Below are positions 38,641 through 49,458 of a DNA stretch of 64,000 nt, one piece after another. The first letter of the stretch is position 1. Each line of letters opens with the position of its first letter. The stretch comes from Comamonas granuli NBRC 101663. GTDB lineage: Bacteria > Pseudomonadota > Gammaproteobacteria > Burkholderiales > Burkholderiaceae_C. A program made the translations under genes and the position numbers. The DNA lies in contig NZ_BBJX01000006.1 in NCBI RefSeq assembly GCF_000739995.1, forward strand, positions 124,001 to 188,000, written 5' to 3'. The notes under the pieces were generated by a model. The model saw nothing but the letters and a program-made list of their open reading frames with translations. It ran no database searches and was not told the origin of the DNA.

Positions 38641-40562
38641 GGCTGCGCGCTGGAGGGCGGCTGGTAGCCGGGCACCAGCGTGCGCAGCAGGGCCTTGAGG
38701 GCCGCGCCGTCGTTCGCCTGCGCGTTGCGCTGTAACTGCTCCAGCAGGGGCTGCAAGGCCGGCCAGGGCAGATGCTCCTCGCAGGCGCGCAGGATGCGCG
38801 GGTGCGCCGTTGGCAGGGGCTGGTCGGCGATGAGCAGCTCTTCGTAGAGCTTTTCGCCTGGGCGCAGGCCGGTGAACTCGATGGCGATGTCGCCCAGGGG
38901 GTGCTGCGCGTCGCGTACCGTCAGGCCCGAGAGCGCCACCATGCGCCGTGCCAGGTCCACGATGCGCACGGGCTCGCCCATGTCCAGCAGGAACAGGTCG
39001 CCGCCTTCGGCGAGGGCACCGGCCTGCAGCACGAGCTGGGCGGCCTCGGGGATGGTCATGAAATAGCGCGTGACCTCGGGGTGCGTGACCGTGACCGGGC
39101 CGCCCGTGGCGATCTGGCGCCGGAACAGCGGGATCACGCTGCCGCTGGAGCCCAGCACATTGCCAAAGCGCACCATGGAAAAGCGCACCGGGCATTGCCA
39201 GGGCGCGGCGCTGCCTGCGGCCGCCCAGGGCGCGGCGCGGCTGGCGGCCACGGCCTGCAGAATCAGCTCGGCCACGCGCTTGCTCGCCCCCATCACATTG
39301 GTCGGGCGCACGGCCTTGTCGGTGGAGATGAGCACGAAATGCTGCGCCCCGTGCGCCAGCGCCATGCGCACCATGGTGAGCGTGCCAAAGACGTTGTTGA
39401 GCACGCCTTCGCCGGCGTTGGCCTCCACCATGGGCACGTGCTTGTAGGCGGCGGCGTGGTAGATGCAGTGCGGGCGGTGGGCTGCGCAGATGCCCTCCAT
39501 GCGCTGCGCATCGCACACGCTGGCCAGCAGCGGCACGAGCTCGCAGCCGTGCGCGCCCTGGGCCTGCAGTTCGTGGTGGATGCGGTAGAGCGCGAATTCG
39601 CTGTGGTCCACCAGCAGCAGCCGTGCCGGCCCCTCGTGCACGATCTGGCGGCACAGCTCGCTGCCGATGCTGCCGCCGGCACCCGTCACCATGACGACTT
39701 GGCCCGCGAGGTTGCGGCCCAGCAGGCCGGGCAGGGGCGCCACGGGCTCGCGCCCCAGCAGGTCTTCGATGTCCAGGTCCTGGAAGTCCGCCACCGTCAC
39801 GCGGCCGCTGGCCAGGTCCGAGAGCCCGGGCAGGGTGCGGATGCGCACAGGCAGGCGGCCCAGGCTTTCGATGATCTGGCGCCGGCGCTGGCGCGTGGTG
39901 CTGGGCACGGCCAGCAGCACATCGGTGACGTGCAGGCGCTGCACCACCTCGGCCAGGTCCTGCGGCCCATACACGCGCACGCCGTTGATGCTGCGCCCGA
40001 CCTTGCCCGCGTCGTCGTCGACAAAGCCCTGCAACTGGTACTGGCGCATGCCTACCAGTCCGGCGGCGGTCTGCGCGCCGGCGCTGCCCGCACCGTAGAT
40101 CAGCAGGCGCCGCGAGGCCGCGTCCGGGCGGCCGGCCAGCCAGAGCCAGGCCAGAGCGCGGCTGGTGCCCACGAGCAGCAGAAACATCAGCGGCTGCAGA
40201 ATGCCCACGCTGCGCGGCACGCCCTCCCACTGCGCGACCAGCAGAATGGCCAGCAGCAGTGCCCCGTACAGGGCTACGGCCTTGCCGGTGGTAAGCAGGG
40301 CGCGGATGCCGGTGTAGCGGAAGATGGCGCGGTACAGCCCCAGGTGCACGAAGATGGGAAAGGCCAGCAGCGGCCCCAGCCCGTACACCAGCCATTGCAG
40401 GCCGGTGGGCCGGTGCAGGGTATCCAGGCGCAGCGAGAAGGCCAGCCACATGGCCAGCAGGCCCATGCCCGTGTCGAGCAGCGCGACGAACAGGCGCTTG
40501 GCCGCGCGCGGCCAGAGCAGCATGCTGTCGAGCATGTCGTGGGAGGGAGCGCTGGCGGTCAT
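38637..40562 (-). CDS. UDP-N-acetylglucosamine 4,6-dehydratase, membrane type (WbpM/PglF/CapD)
   Basis: A 641-residue two-part enzyme. The N-terminal third has four TM helices (about residues 25-130), followed by a nucleotide-binding domain (LLIYGAGSAGAQTAAGL). The catalytic SDR domain begins near residue 290 with VMVTGAGGSIGSELCRQIV, then YHAAAYKHVPMVEANAGEG, STDKAVRPTNVMGASKR, and GLRPGEKLYEELL. It makes UDP-4-keto-6-deoxy-GlcNAc. A 15-residue Ala/Trp-rich insertion (AAPWAAAGSAAPWQ) after ASRAAP in the dehydratase domain is unusual. First glycan-specific gene of the operon; overlaps the LON-domain gene by four bases. Confidence 0.92.
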   Translation of the reverse strand: MTASAPSHDMLDSMLLWPRAAKRLFVALLDTGMGLLAMWLAFSLRLDTLHRPTGLQWLVYGLGPLLAFPIFVHLGLYRAIFRYTGIRALLTTGKAVALYGALLLAILLVAQWEGVPRSVGILQPLMFLLLVGTSRALAWLWLAGRPDAASRRLLIYGAGSAGAQTAAGLVGMRQYQLQGFVDDDAGKVGRSINGVRVYGPQDLAEVVQRLHVTDVLLAVPSTTRQRRRQIIESLGRLPVRIRTLPGLSDLASGRVTVADFQDLDIEDLLGREPVAPLPGLLGRNLAGQVVMVTGAGGSIGSELCRQIVHEGPARLLLVDHSEFALYRIHHELQAQGAHGCELVPLLASVCDAQRMEGICAAHRPHCIYHAAAYKHVPMVEANAGEGVLNNVFGTLTMVRMALAHGAQHFVLISTDKAVRPTNVMGASKRVAELILQAVAASRAAPWAAAGSAAPWQCPVRFSMVRFGNVLGSSGSVIPLFRRQIATGGPVTVTHPEVTRYFMTIPEAAQLVLQAGALAEGGDLFLLDMGEPVRIVDLARRMVALSGLTVRDAQHPLGDIAIEFTGLRPGEKLYEELLIADQPLPTAHPRILRACEEHLPWPALQPLLEQLQRNAQANDGAALKALLRTLVPGYQPPSSAQP

Positions 40563-41197
40563 GGCGCGGCAATGCCCGTGCGTTCGAGCAGGTCGTTGAC
40601 CAGCTCCAGCCGCACCAGGGGCGAGTCCAGTTGCATCAGGCGCTGCTTGAGTTCCAGCGGGATGGGCAGCAGCTCGCACCAGCGGTTGGCGACCCAGCCG
40701 CAGTCGTCGGGCTGCTCCCCGGGCGTGCCGGGGGCCGGGGCGCGCTGCTGCAGGGCGGTGCGCACCCGGGCCAGGGCCTGCGCTGCGGTCTGCAGGTGCG
40801 GCGGCACCGGCACGGGCGCGTCGCCGGGCAGCAGCTCCACGTCGGCCACCCACAGGCCATGGGGCAGCATGTGGCTGTGCAGAATGCGAAAACGCGGGCC
40901 GCCGTGGCATTCCAGCGTGACCAGGCCGGGTTGCGGCGCGTCGAACTGGCCGATGGTGCACAGCGTGCCCACCTCGTGCAACTGCTCGGGGGCGGCGCCG
41001 GCGCGGCGCACCTCGTGCCCCTGGCGCAGGCCCACGACGCCGAAGGGCGCGCCCGCCTGGCGGCATTTGCGCACCATGTCGAGGTAGCGTACCTCGAAGA
41101 CCCTGAGCGGCAGCACCCCGCCCGGAAACAGCAGGGTCTGGAGCGGGAACAGCGGCAGGCTGTTCAGGGTGAGGGGCAGTGAATCGGCTGGCTGCAT
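40559..41197 (-). CDS. LON-type substrate-binding domain protein
   Basis: A 212-residue protein made of the ATP-dependent protease La N-terminal domain only, with no ATPase or protease part. It starts MQPADSLPLTLNSLPLFPLQ and has VLPLRVFEVRYLDMVRKC, FGVVGL and GTLCTIGQFD. Such stand-alone LON proteins are common in betaproteobacteria; role unknown. I start at the ATG at 41197, since the longer frame begins with TTG. It heads the overlapping gene run into the glycan operon, though its function may be unrelated. Confidence 0.9.
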   Translation of the reverse strand: MQPADSLPLTLNSLPLFPLQTLLFPGGVLPLRVFEVRYLDMVRKCRQAGAPFGVVGLRQGHEVRRAGAAPEQLHEVGTLCTIGQFDAPQPGLVTLECHGGPRFRILHSHMLPHGLWVADVELLPGDAPVPVPPHLQTAAQALARVRTALQQRAPAPGTPGEQPDDCGWVANRWCELLPIPLELKQRLMQLDSPLVRLELVNDLLERTGIAAP

Positions 41198-41260
41198 GGC
41201 GCGCACGGGCAAGGGGCTATCATCCCATGCCGCCGTGCGGCCCAGGACGGAATCCCAGCG

Positions 41261-41815
41261 ATGCTCTACCAGATTGTTTCTTTTTTGCTTGACGTGGCGA
41301 CGGGCCTGCTGTGCGGCGCCAGCCTGCTGCGTGTGTGGATGCAGTGGCAGCGCATTCCGTTTGCCAACCCGGTCGGGCGTCTGGTGTTCGCGCTCTCGGA
41401 CTGGATGGTGCTGCCGCTGCGGCGCCTCATCGGTTCGCTGGGGCGTGCCGATGGGGCCAGCCTCACGGCCGCCTACCTCGTGGAACTCGTGCAGTACCTG
41501 CTGCTGTGGCTGCTGCTCGGGGGCGGCGATGGCTGGGCCTGGCTCCCCTGGCTGGCGCTGTTCGGCATGGTGCGCGTGGCCCTGACCGGCCTGGTCGGCT
41601 TGCTCATTGTGTACGCCGTCATGTCCTGGGTGCAGGCCCGCTCGCCGGTGTCGGACGTGATCGCCCGCCTGTGCGAACCCGTGCTGCGGCCGGTGCGCCG
41701 CATCGTGCCGCTGGTGGGCGGTGTCGATCTCTCGCCGCTGCTGGTGCTGGTGCTGCTCCAGGTGGCCTTGATGGTGCTGGGCAGCCTGCAGACCAGTCTG
41801 CTGTTCAGAGGCTGA
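41261..41815 (+). CDS. YggT family membrane protein
   Basis: A 184-residue protein with two YggT repeats: LRVWMQWQRIPFANPVGRL with SDWMVLPLRRLI in the first half, and the membrane segment LLIVYAVMSWVQ followed by LCEPVLRPVRRIVPLVGGVD in the second, four to five TM helices in all. The family is linked to osmotic tolerance and cytoplasmic-membrane organisation. Divergent from the LON-domain gene; a TATCAT -10-like element lies at about 41219. Convergent with accD, separated by a palindromic repeat. Confidence 0.9.
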   Translation: MLYQIVSFLLDVATGLLCGASLLRVWMQWQRIPFANPVGRLVFALSDWMVLPLRRLIGSLGRADGASLTAAYLVELVQYLLLWLLLGGGDGWAWLPWLALFGMVRVALTGLVGLLIVYAVMSWVQARSPVSDVIARLCEPVLRPVRRIVPLVGGVDLSPLLVLVLLQVALMVLGSLQTSLLFRG

Positions 41816-41819
41816 AAAA

Positions 41820-41872
41820 GCCTGTAGCGCCCGTCATTCAAGCGCTACAAGCTATTATTTCAATAGCATTCA
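41820..41872 (-). repeat. Palindromic repeat acting as accD terminator (copy f)
   Basis: On the minus strand: AATAATAGCTTGTAGCGC, TTGAATGACG, GGCGCTACAGGCTTTTTC. TGTAGCGC and GCGCTACA form a perfect 8-bp stem followed by GGCTTTTT, a good Rho-independent terminator for accD. It covers the last bases of accD. Confidence 0.8.
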
Positions 41873-42742
41873 GGCGACGGCGTCGGCTGGCAGGCGCTGC
41901 AGCATGGCCAGGCTGCTGGCCACGGTGTTGCGCAGTTCGCGGCGGTCGCAGATCAGGTCCACCGCGCCCTTTTGCATGAGGAACTCGGCGCGCTGGAAGC
42001 CCTCGGGCAGGGTCACGCGCACGGTGTTCTCGATGACGCGCGGGCCGGCGAAGCCGATCAGCGCCTTGGGCTCGGCGATCACGATGTCGCCCACGAAGGC
42101 GAAGCCCGCGCTCACGCCGCCCATGGTCGGGTCGGTGAGCACGCTGATGTAGGGTAGGCCCTTCTTGGCCAGGCGCGTGAGCGCGGCGTTGGTCTTGGCC
42201 ATCTGCATGAGCGAGAGCAGGCCTTCCTGCATGCGCGCGCCGCCCGTGGCGGTGAAGCAGATGAAGGGCACCTTCTGTTCGATGGCGGTCTCGACGCCGC
42301 GCACGAAGCGCTCGCCCACCACGCTGCCCATGGAGCCGCCCATGAAGTCGAACTCGAAGCAGGCGGCCACGACGTTGATGCTCTTGACGGCGCCGCCCAT
42401 GACGATCAGCGCATCGGTCTCGCCCGTGTTCTCCAGGGCTTCCTTCAGGCGCTCGGGGTACTTGCGGCTGTCCTTGAACTTGAGGGCATCGACCGGGATG
42501 ACCTCCTGGCCGATCTCGTAGCGGCCTTCCGGGTCGAGGAAGGCGTCCAGCCGCGCACGGGCGCCGATGCGGTGGTGGTGGCTGCACTTGGGGCAGACGT
42601 TCTGGTTGTGCTCCAGGTCGGCCTTGTAGAGCACGGTGTCGCAGCTCGGGCACTTGATCCACAGCCCCTCGGGCATCTGGCGGCGCTCGGTGGGGTCGGT
42701 ATGCTGGATCTTGGACGGCAGGAGTTTTTCAAGCCAGGACAT
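41870..42742 (-). CDS. accD: Acetyl-CoA carboxylase carboxyltransferase subunit beta
   Basis: Beta half of the carboxyltransferase that makes malonyl-CoA for the fab genes. The 290-residue protein has the zinc ribbon Cys31, Cys34, Cys50, Cys53 and the crotonase-fold signature [20 protein letters not shown]-like region, [20 protein letters not shown] and [13 protein letters not shown]. It follows trpA on the minus strand after a 172-bp gap. In many Burkholderiales accD is followed by folC; that is not so here. Confidence 0.97.
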   Translation of the reverse strand: MSWLEKLLPSKIQHTDPTERRQMPEGLWIKCPSCDTVLYKADLEHNQNVCPKCSHHHRIGARARLDAFLDPEGRYEIGQEVIPVDALKFKDSRKYPERLKEALENTGETDALIVMGGAVKSINVVAACFEFDFMGGSMGSVVGERFVRGVETAIEQKVPFICFTATGGARMQEGLLSLMQMAKTNAALTRLAKKGLPYISVLTDPTMGGVSAGFAFVGDIVIAEPKALIGFAGPRVIENTVRVTLPEGFQRAEFLMQKGAVDLICDRRELRNTVASSLAMLQRLPADAVA

Positions 42743-42914
42743 GCGTATTCCTCTGTATGAATGGGCCCGCAGCGGCGCGGCCTTTGAAACTGACGCGGCC
42801 CAGGCGAGGGCCGCCGTGCAAGGGCCGCCCCGCCGCACTGGCGGCGTCCCCCTTCCCGCGCGCAGCGCGAGAGAAGGGGGAAGCGGCGAAGCCGCTCAGG
42901 GGGTTGAGCCCATA
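42743..42914. repeat. GC-rich hairpin-forming spacer between trpA and accD
   Basis: Contains CCCCCTTCCCGCGC paired with GCGCGAGAGAAGGGGG (about 42848-42880) and the perfect hairpin AGCGGC-GAA-GCCGCT (42882-42896). This type of CGAAGCCGCT/GAGAAGGGGG element is frequent between Comamonadaceae genes, as I recall. A related GC-rich segment is at about 60530-60580. It may stop or slow transcription between trpA and accD. Confidence 0.55.
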
Positions 42915-43732
42915 TTATGCGTCGAGCGCCTTGCGCACACCGCGCAGGAAGTCCATGGCCAGGGGCACGATTTTCTCGTGCGGCTGGTCATCGAGCAACT
43001 GGATGATGCGGCTGCCGATGACCACCGCATCGGCCACCTTGCCGATGGCCTGGGCCGTGGCCGCGTCGCGGATGCCGAAACCCACGCCCACGGGGATGTG
43101 CACATGCTGGCGGATGCGCGGCAGCATGGCCTCGACGGCGGCGGTGTCCAGCGCGCCCGAGCCGGTGACGCCCTTGAGCGACACGTAGTACACATAGCCG
43201 CTGGCCACGCGGGCCACTTCCTGCATGCGCTGCTCGGTGCTGGTGGGGGCCAGCAAGAAGATCAGGTCCATGCCGTGCGCGCGCAGCTTGGCGGCAAACT
43301 CAGTGCATTCCTCGGGCGGGTAGTCCACGATGAGCACGCCATCGACACCGGCCTCGGCGGCGTCGCGCACGAAGGCATCCTTCCCGTGGATCTGGTCATA
43401 GCGCTCCACGGGGTTGGCGTAACCCATCAGCACCACGGGGGTGTCCTTGTTGCGGCCGCGGAATTCGCGCACATGGCCCAGCACCTGCTTGAGGCCGGTG
43501 CCCAGCGCCAGGGCCTTCTCGCCGGCCTTCTGGATGACCGGGCCGTCGGCCATGGGGTCGGAGAAGGGCACGCCCAGCTCGATGATGTCGGCGCCGGCCT
43601 CGACCATGCCGTGCATGAGCGCGGGCGTGATGTCGGCGAACGGAAAGCCCGCCGTGACGTAGGGGATCAGCGCCTTGCGGCCCTTGGCCTGCAGGGCGGC
43701 GAAGGTGGCGGCGATGCGGTTCGGTGTGGTGT

Positions 43733-43736
<4 letters not shown>
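42915..43736 (-). CDS. trpA: Tryptophan synthase alpha subunit
   Basis: Cleaves indole-3-glycerol phosphate to indole, which tunnels to TrpB. The 273-residue TIM barrel has [10 protein letters not shown], the catalytic Glu in [18 protein letters not shown] (with the catalytic Asp), [19 protein letters not shown] and GVGFGIRD. The start overlaps the trpB stop by four bases. Confidence 0.97.
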
Positions 43737-44978
<1,242 letters not shown>

Positions 44979-45001
<23 letters not shown>

Positions 45002-45746
45002 GGGATTGCCTTGCAAGGTGCTCGTCGGCCGCACGCACGGCGGCCACGAAGCGCTGGATCTTGTCGGTGTCCTTGACGCCCTTGATGGGCTGGCCATCGG
45101 GGCCGTCAAGCTCGACGCCGGAACTGACATCAACCGCCAGCGAGAGGCCTCGCGGGCGCACCTGCACGATGCCATCGGTCACGTTTGCAGGCGTGAGTCC
45201 ACCACTTAAAACGAGGTGAGAGGCGACGCTTGGAGGCAGAAGTGACCAATGGAAAGCCTTGCCGCCACCGCCATAGCCTTCGACATGGGCGTCGAGCAGG
45301 ATGGCCCGGGCGCGGGAGTGAACATGGGCATATTCTACGAGGTCGAACCCCATGCCTTGCTCCCCCAGGGGAATGCGCGCGGCGCGCAGGTAGGGGCGTG
45401 CACCCCAGCCGCTGGCCTCCCAGCATTCCTCGGCGGTTTCATCTCCATGAAATTGCAGCATTGCGCCCGCCACCATTGCGCTGGCAGCTATCACATTGGG
45501 AGCGGTTTCGTTGACGAACAGCAGCACCGGCGTGACGAAGGGCGGCAGGCGCGCTGCCAGTTGCGCCGCGCGTTCGGGCGTCACGGCGCGCGGGCTGGGG
45601 GCGTAGAGCACGAAGCCCACGGCGTCCACGCCGGCGGCGACGGCGGCATCCACGTCCTGCTCGCGCGTGAGACCGCAGACCTTGATGCGCGTGCGGGTGG
45701 CGGGGAGGGTTGCGGTGCGGGGCTGGATGTGCGGGGGGCTGCTCAT
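44979..45746 (-). CDS. trpF: Phosphoribosylanthranilate isomerase
   Basis: Third step of the tryptophan branch. The 255-residue TIM barrel is longer than usual (about 205-220). Marks are [16 protein letters not shown] with the catalytic Cys, [38 protein letters not shown] with the catalytic Asp, and [10 protein letters not shown] and AVDVSSGVE. Residues around 85-100 ([14 protein letters not shown]) are written by a copy of the local repeat. The first 20 residues are a non-conserved leader. Overlaps truA by four bases and trpB by 23. Confidence 0.95.
45446..45498 (-). repeat. Repeat-like segment inside trpF (copy k)
   Basis: On the minus strand: CAATGTGATAGCTGCCAGCG, CAATGGTGGC, GGGCGCAATGCTGCAATTTC. 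It follows the intergenic repeat with GCGCTT changed to GCGCAA, and is read as [16 protein letters not shown]. Confidence 0.5.
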
Positions 45747-46561
45747 GGCAGCGCATCATACGCAGCCGTGCGGCTGGGCAGGCCCCAGGCGGCGTCGTAC
45801 ACCGGCCCGAGGAAGTACAGCCCATCGGGCGAGAAGGTGGGCGCGGCCGCGTCGCGCGAGCGCGCCGCCAGCACCTCGGCCATCCAGGAGGCTGGCTTGG
45901 CACCCTGGCCGATGGCCACCAGGCAGCCCATGATGTTGCGGATCATGTGGTGCAGGAAGGCGTTGCCCTCGAACTCGAAGCGCCAGTAGCACGGGCTCCA
46001 GTCCTCGCCGGGCTCGGGCTGGGCGGGGCCTTTGCAGGTGATGTCGATGCGGTGCAGGGTCTTGACCGGCGTGAGCGCCTGGCAGGCTGAGGCGCGGAAC
46101 GAGGTGAAGTCGTGCTCGCCCAGCAGGTGCGCGGCGGCCGCGCGCATGGCGGCGCCGTCGAGCGGGCGGAACACCCAGCCCACGCGCCCGGCTTCTACGC
46201 TGGGGCGCACGGGCGACTGCAGCAGCACATAGGCGTAGCGCCGCGCGGTGGCGCAGGCGCGGGCGTGAAAAGCTTCGGGCACGGGCCGGGCCCATTGCAC
46301 GGCGATGTCGGGCGGCAGGAAGGCGTTGGTGCCGCGCACCCAGGAGAACGGGCTGCGCTCCACCGGGGCGTCGAAGTGCACGACCTGCATCAGCCCGTGC
46401 ACGCCGGCATCGGTGCGGCCGGCGCACAAGGTGCTGATGGGCCGGGTGGCGAACTGCGCGAGTGCCGCCTCCAGCCGGTCCTGCACTGTGTTGCCCGAGG
46501 GCTGGCTCTGCCAGCCCAGGTAGTTCTGGCCGTCGTAGCTGACGCCCAGCGCCATCCGCAT
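45743..46561 (-). CDS. truA: tRNA pseudouridine(38-40) synthase
   Basis: Makes pseudouridine at tRNA positions 38-40. The 272-residue protein starts [20 protein letters not shown] and contains the catalytic Asp in [40 protein letters not shown] and [19 protein letters not shown]. Lies between fimV (17 bp upstream) and trpF, a conserved Burkholderiales order. Confidence 0.96.
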   Translation of the reverse strand: MRMALGVSYDGQNYLGWQSQPSGNTVQDRLEAALAQFATRPISTLCAGRTDAGVHGLMQVVHFDAPVERSPFSWVRGTNAFLPPDIAVQWARPVPEAFHARACATARRYAYVLLQSPVRPSVEAGRVGWVFRPLDGAAMRAAAAHLLGEHDFTSFRASACQALTPVKTLHRIDITCKGPAQPEPGEDWSPCYWRFEFEGNAFLHHMIRNIMGCLVAIGQGAKPASWMAEVLAARSRDAAAPTFSPDGLYFLGPVYDAAWGLPSRTAAYDALP

Positions 46562-46578
46562 GCCTGACGGGCGCGGGG

Positions 46579-49173
46579 TCAACTGAAGTCGGCCAGCATC
46601 TTCTGCGCGCGGGCCTTGAGATCGCCGCTGGCCTCGGCCATCACCTCTTCGATCAGCGTGCGGGCGCCGTCGGTGTCGCCGATGGCATGGAACTCCTGCG
46701 CCAGCGCGAGCTTGGTGGCCAGGGGGTCGCCCGGCAGTTCGGCCCGGGCGGTGGTCGGCTCGGCCGGGCTGCTGTCTGCCGCCGGGCTTGCCGGGGGGGC
46801 CTTGAGGTCCAGCGAGATGCTGTCGAGGTCGAAGTCCATCAGCCCGGATTCGGAAGGCACGTAGGGCTTCTCCGCGGGCTTTTCCAGGGCATTGGGCTGG
46901 GTGTCGATGTCCGGCAGATCCAGCGGAGCGTCCAGGGGCATGTCCAGGGGGACGTCGAGCAGGCCAGGGGGCTCGGCCGCTGCTGCCGGGGCCGGGCTGG
47001 CGGGGACCGGGGGCTGCCACAGCGGGGTTTCATCGGCCTGCATGGGCTCGGGTGCCGGCTCTGCGGGCGACTCGTAGTCGGGAATCTCTAGCGGCATGGG
47101 GGCGCTGTCTTCCAGTACGGGTGCTGCGGCACTCTGGGCTGCGGCGGCAAAGGCGCCGGCGGGAGCCGCCGGGGCATCCGTCAGCGCATCGTCGGGCAGG
47201 TCCAGATCCAGGTCCAGATCCAGGTCGGGCGGCATGGTCGATGGTGCGGCGCCTTCGCCGCCAGCCGCCGCTGCCGGGGCGCCGCCCGGCTGGTACAGGG
47301 CGTTGCCGGGGTCCAGCGTGCGGCCCAGGTCGGCCACGCGGGCCCAGTCCTGGCCCTGGCCCTGGGTCAGCTGGTGGATCTGGGTGGCGGTGGATTCCAG
47401 TGCCTTGCGGTCCTGGCGCTTGGCGTAGATCTCTGCCAGCTTGGCGTGGATGGAGACACGCCCGGGGTTGTGGCGCAGGGCTTCCTTGAGGATTTCCTCG
47501 GCCTGCAGGTCACGCCCGTAGGCCAGGTACACGTCGGCTTCGGCCACGGGGTCCACATCGCCGCCGGCGTCGAGCTGGCTGGGCGAATAGGCCATGGAGG
47601 AGCCGCCCGTGGAGGAGTCGGTGTTGGCCGTGTCGATGCGCTGGCCGCCGCTGGCCCCGAAGAAGGAGTCGGGCTGCAGGCGGCTTTCCAGGAAGGAGCT
47701 GTCCATGCCGGCGTTGTTGCGCCGGCGCTGCACCACGCGGTAGGCGCCATAGCCCAGCAGCAGGGCCAGCAGGCCGCCGCCGGCCAGGGGCATCATGGGG
47801 TCGTCCATCAGGCCGTCGAGGAAGCCGGGCTCCTCGACCGGAGGCGGTGCCGGGGGCGCAGGCCTGGGCGCTGCAGGCTGGGCGGCCGAGGCCGCTTCTG
47901 CCATCGGAGCCGGTGCGGACGCGGCCTCGGCGGCGGAGGCCGCGGGATCGGGGGCGGAAGCGGCTTCGCTGGCGGGCTGCGCCGGGGCGGCTGCGGCCTC
48001 GGGGGCCGGGGCCGGAGCTTCGGAGGCCGCCGGTGCGGGCATGGGTGCTGCCACGGGCACGGCAATGCCTGGGACGCTGGCCGCAGCAGCCGGTGCGGCG
48101 GCTGCGCCGGATGCGGCGCTGAGCTTGTTCAGGTCTTCGATGTTCTTGGCCAGCTCTTCCACGCGTGCTGCCGCTTGCTGCGCCTGCTTGCGCTGAGCCA
48201 GGGCTTCTTCGTTGGCCTTGCGCCCTTTCAGGGCGCCCTTGGAGAGGGTGAGCTTGTCGGGAGCAGCGCTGCCGGCCTTCTGGTCCTGCACCTGGGCTTC
48301 GACCGTGCCCTTGGCAGAGCGCCCGGCGGCGCCCACGTCGACTGCCGGGGCGGCGCCTGCCAGCTTGCGGCGGAAGTCGCTGAAGTCGCGGCTTTGGGCG
48401 GCCAGCACCTGGCGGGCCTCGCCCTTGTCGATGGCGCTGGCCTGGGCTTCGCTCGGCATCTGCAGCACGGCACCGGCCTTGATGCGGTTGACGTTGCCCT
48501 GGATGAAGGCGTCCGGGTTGGCGCGCAGCAGGGCGACCAGCATCTGGTCCAGGGACACGCCGGCCGGGCGGTGCGCGCTGGCGATGCGCCCCGCGGTGTC
48601 TCCCGCCTTGACGGTGACGCTGTGCTCCGCGCCTGCGGCGGCCGCCGGCGCGCTGGCTGCGGGGGCGCTGACCTGCGGCGTACGCTGTGGCTGGGCGGGC
48701 GCGGGCCGGGCGGCAGGCGCCTCGGGCATGGCGGCCACGGCCACGGGCGGCTTGCGCAGCGTGGGCGGGTCGAACAGCATGGTGTAGCTGCGCGTCAGGC
48801 GGCCGGTATTCCAGTTGGCGTCGATCACCAGGTCCACGAAGGGCTCGGTCACGGGCCGATCGCTGGTCAGGCGCAGCACCGCGCTGCCGTTGGCGCGGCG
48901 CTTGATCTCGATCTGCACGCGGGTGACGAGGGGCGAATACTCCATGCCCTGCGCGCGGTAGGTTTCCGGCGCCGCCGTGGTCACGCGCAGCGTCTCGGCC
49001 TCCGAGGCCGTGGCCTGAGGCAGGTCGATCTCGGCACGCAGCGGCTCGCCCAGGGCCGATTGCACGCTGATGGGTCCCAGGGCCAGGGCCAGGGCGCTAG
49101 AGCTGTAGAGGCCAAGCGCCGCCGCGGCGGCCGCAGCCAGGGCGGAGTGTTTCCAACGATGCATGGTTGCCAT
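46579..49173 (-). CDS. fimV: FimV/HubP-family polar landmark protein
   Basis: A very long, Ala/Pro-rich inner-membrane protein that in Pseudomonas and Vibrio organises type IV pili and polar proteins. About 864 residues from the chosen ATG. It has a signal peptide ([20 protein letters not shown]), the FimV N-terminal domain ([20 protein letters not shown]), a LysM-like segment ([20 protein letters not shown]), a coiled-coil ([13 protein letters not shown]), a low-complexity Ala/Pro/Glu stretch, one TM (about residues 450-470), tetratricopeptide-like repeats and the FimV C-terminal domain ending AQKMLADFS. Alternative ATGs are at 49221 (with AGGGGGG upstream) and 49164. A run of Asp-Leu pairs is coded by a 12-bp tandem repeat near 47199-47226. 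Confidence 0.85.
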   Translation of the reverse strand: MATMHRWKHSALAAAAAAALGLYSSSALALALGPISVQSALGEPLRAEIDLPQATASEAETLRVTTAAPETYRAQGMEYSPLVTRVQIEIKRRANGSAVLRLTSDRPVTEPFVDLVIDANWNTGRLTRSYTMLFDPPTLRKPPVAVAAMPEAPAARPAPAQPQRTPQVSAPAASAPAAAAGAEHSVTVKAGDTAGRIASAHRPAGVSLDQMLVALLRANPDAFIQGNVNRIKAGAVLQMPSEAQASAIDKGEARQVLAAQSRDFSDFRRKLAGAAPAVDVGAAGRSAKGTVEAQVQDQKAGSAAPDKLTLSKGALKGRKANEEALAQRKQAQQAAARVEELAKNIEDLNKLSAASGAAAAPAAAASVPGIAVPVAAPMPAPAASEAPAPAPEAAAAPAQPASEAASAPDPAASAAEAASAPAPMAEAASAAQPAAPRPAPPAPPPVEEPGFLDGLMDDPMMPLAGGGLLALLLGYGAYRVVQRRRNNAGMDSSFLESRLQPDSFFGASGGQRIDTANTDSSTGGSSMAYSPSQLDAGGDVDPVAEADVYLAYGRDLQAEEILKEALRHNPGRVSIHAKLAEIYAKRQDRKALESTATQIHQLTQGQGQDWARVADLGRTLDPGNALYQPGGAPAAAAGGEGAAPSTMPPDLDLDLDLDLPDDALTDAPAAPAGAFAAAAQSAAAPVLEDSAPMPLEIPDYESPAEPAPEPMQADETPLWQPPVPASPAPAAAAEPPGLLDVPLDMPLDAPLDLPDIDTQPNALEKPAEKPYVPSESGLMDFDLDSISLDLKAPPASPAADSSPAEPTTARAELPGDPLATKLALAQEFHAIGDTDGARTLIEEVMAEASGDLKARAQKMLADFS

Positions 49174-49410
49174 CAACTGATTTGATTCTGGGGCTCGGCG
49201 GAGCGCTCTGGTCCTGGTCATGGTCGGATGTCCCCCCTGCGCTCCAGCGTACGAAAAAATGTGTAAAAGCACCTTAGCAGCAATGTTTTGCACTGACAAG
49301 CTCACGTAGTGGCGAAGCTCTGACCAGACGCTGGAAGCGGGGCTTGCGCCCCCGGGTGTGTTGTCCAGCGACAACGTGGGTAACCAGGTGTTTCAGGGGT
49401 GCAGACGCAA

Positions 49411-49434
49411 GAAAAGCGCCCGCAGGCGCTTTTC
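49411..49434. terminator. Bidirectional terminator hairpin after asd
   Basis: GAAAAGCGCC-CGCA-GGCGCTTTTC is a perfect 10-bp inverted repeat with A and T tracts built in. It ends the asd transcript before the fimV promoter region (49174-49410), where I see no further gene. Confidence 0.85.
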
Positions 49435-49458
49435 TCGGGGAGGGGCCGTGCAAGGGCC

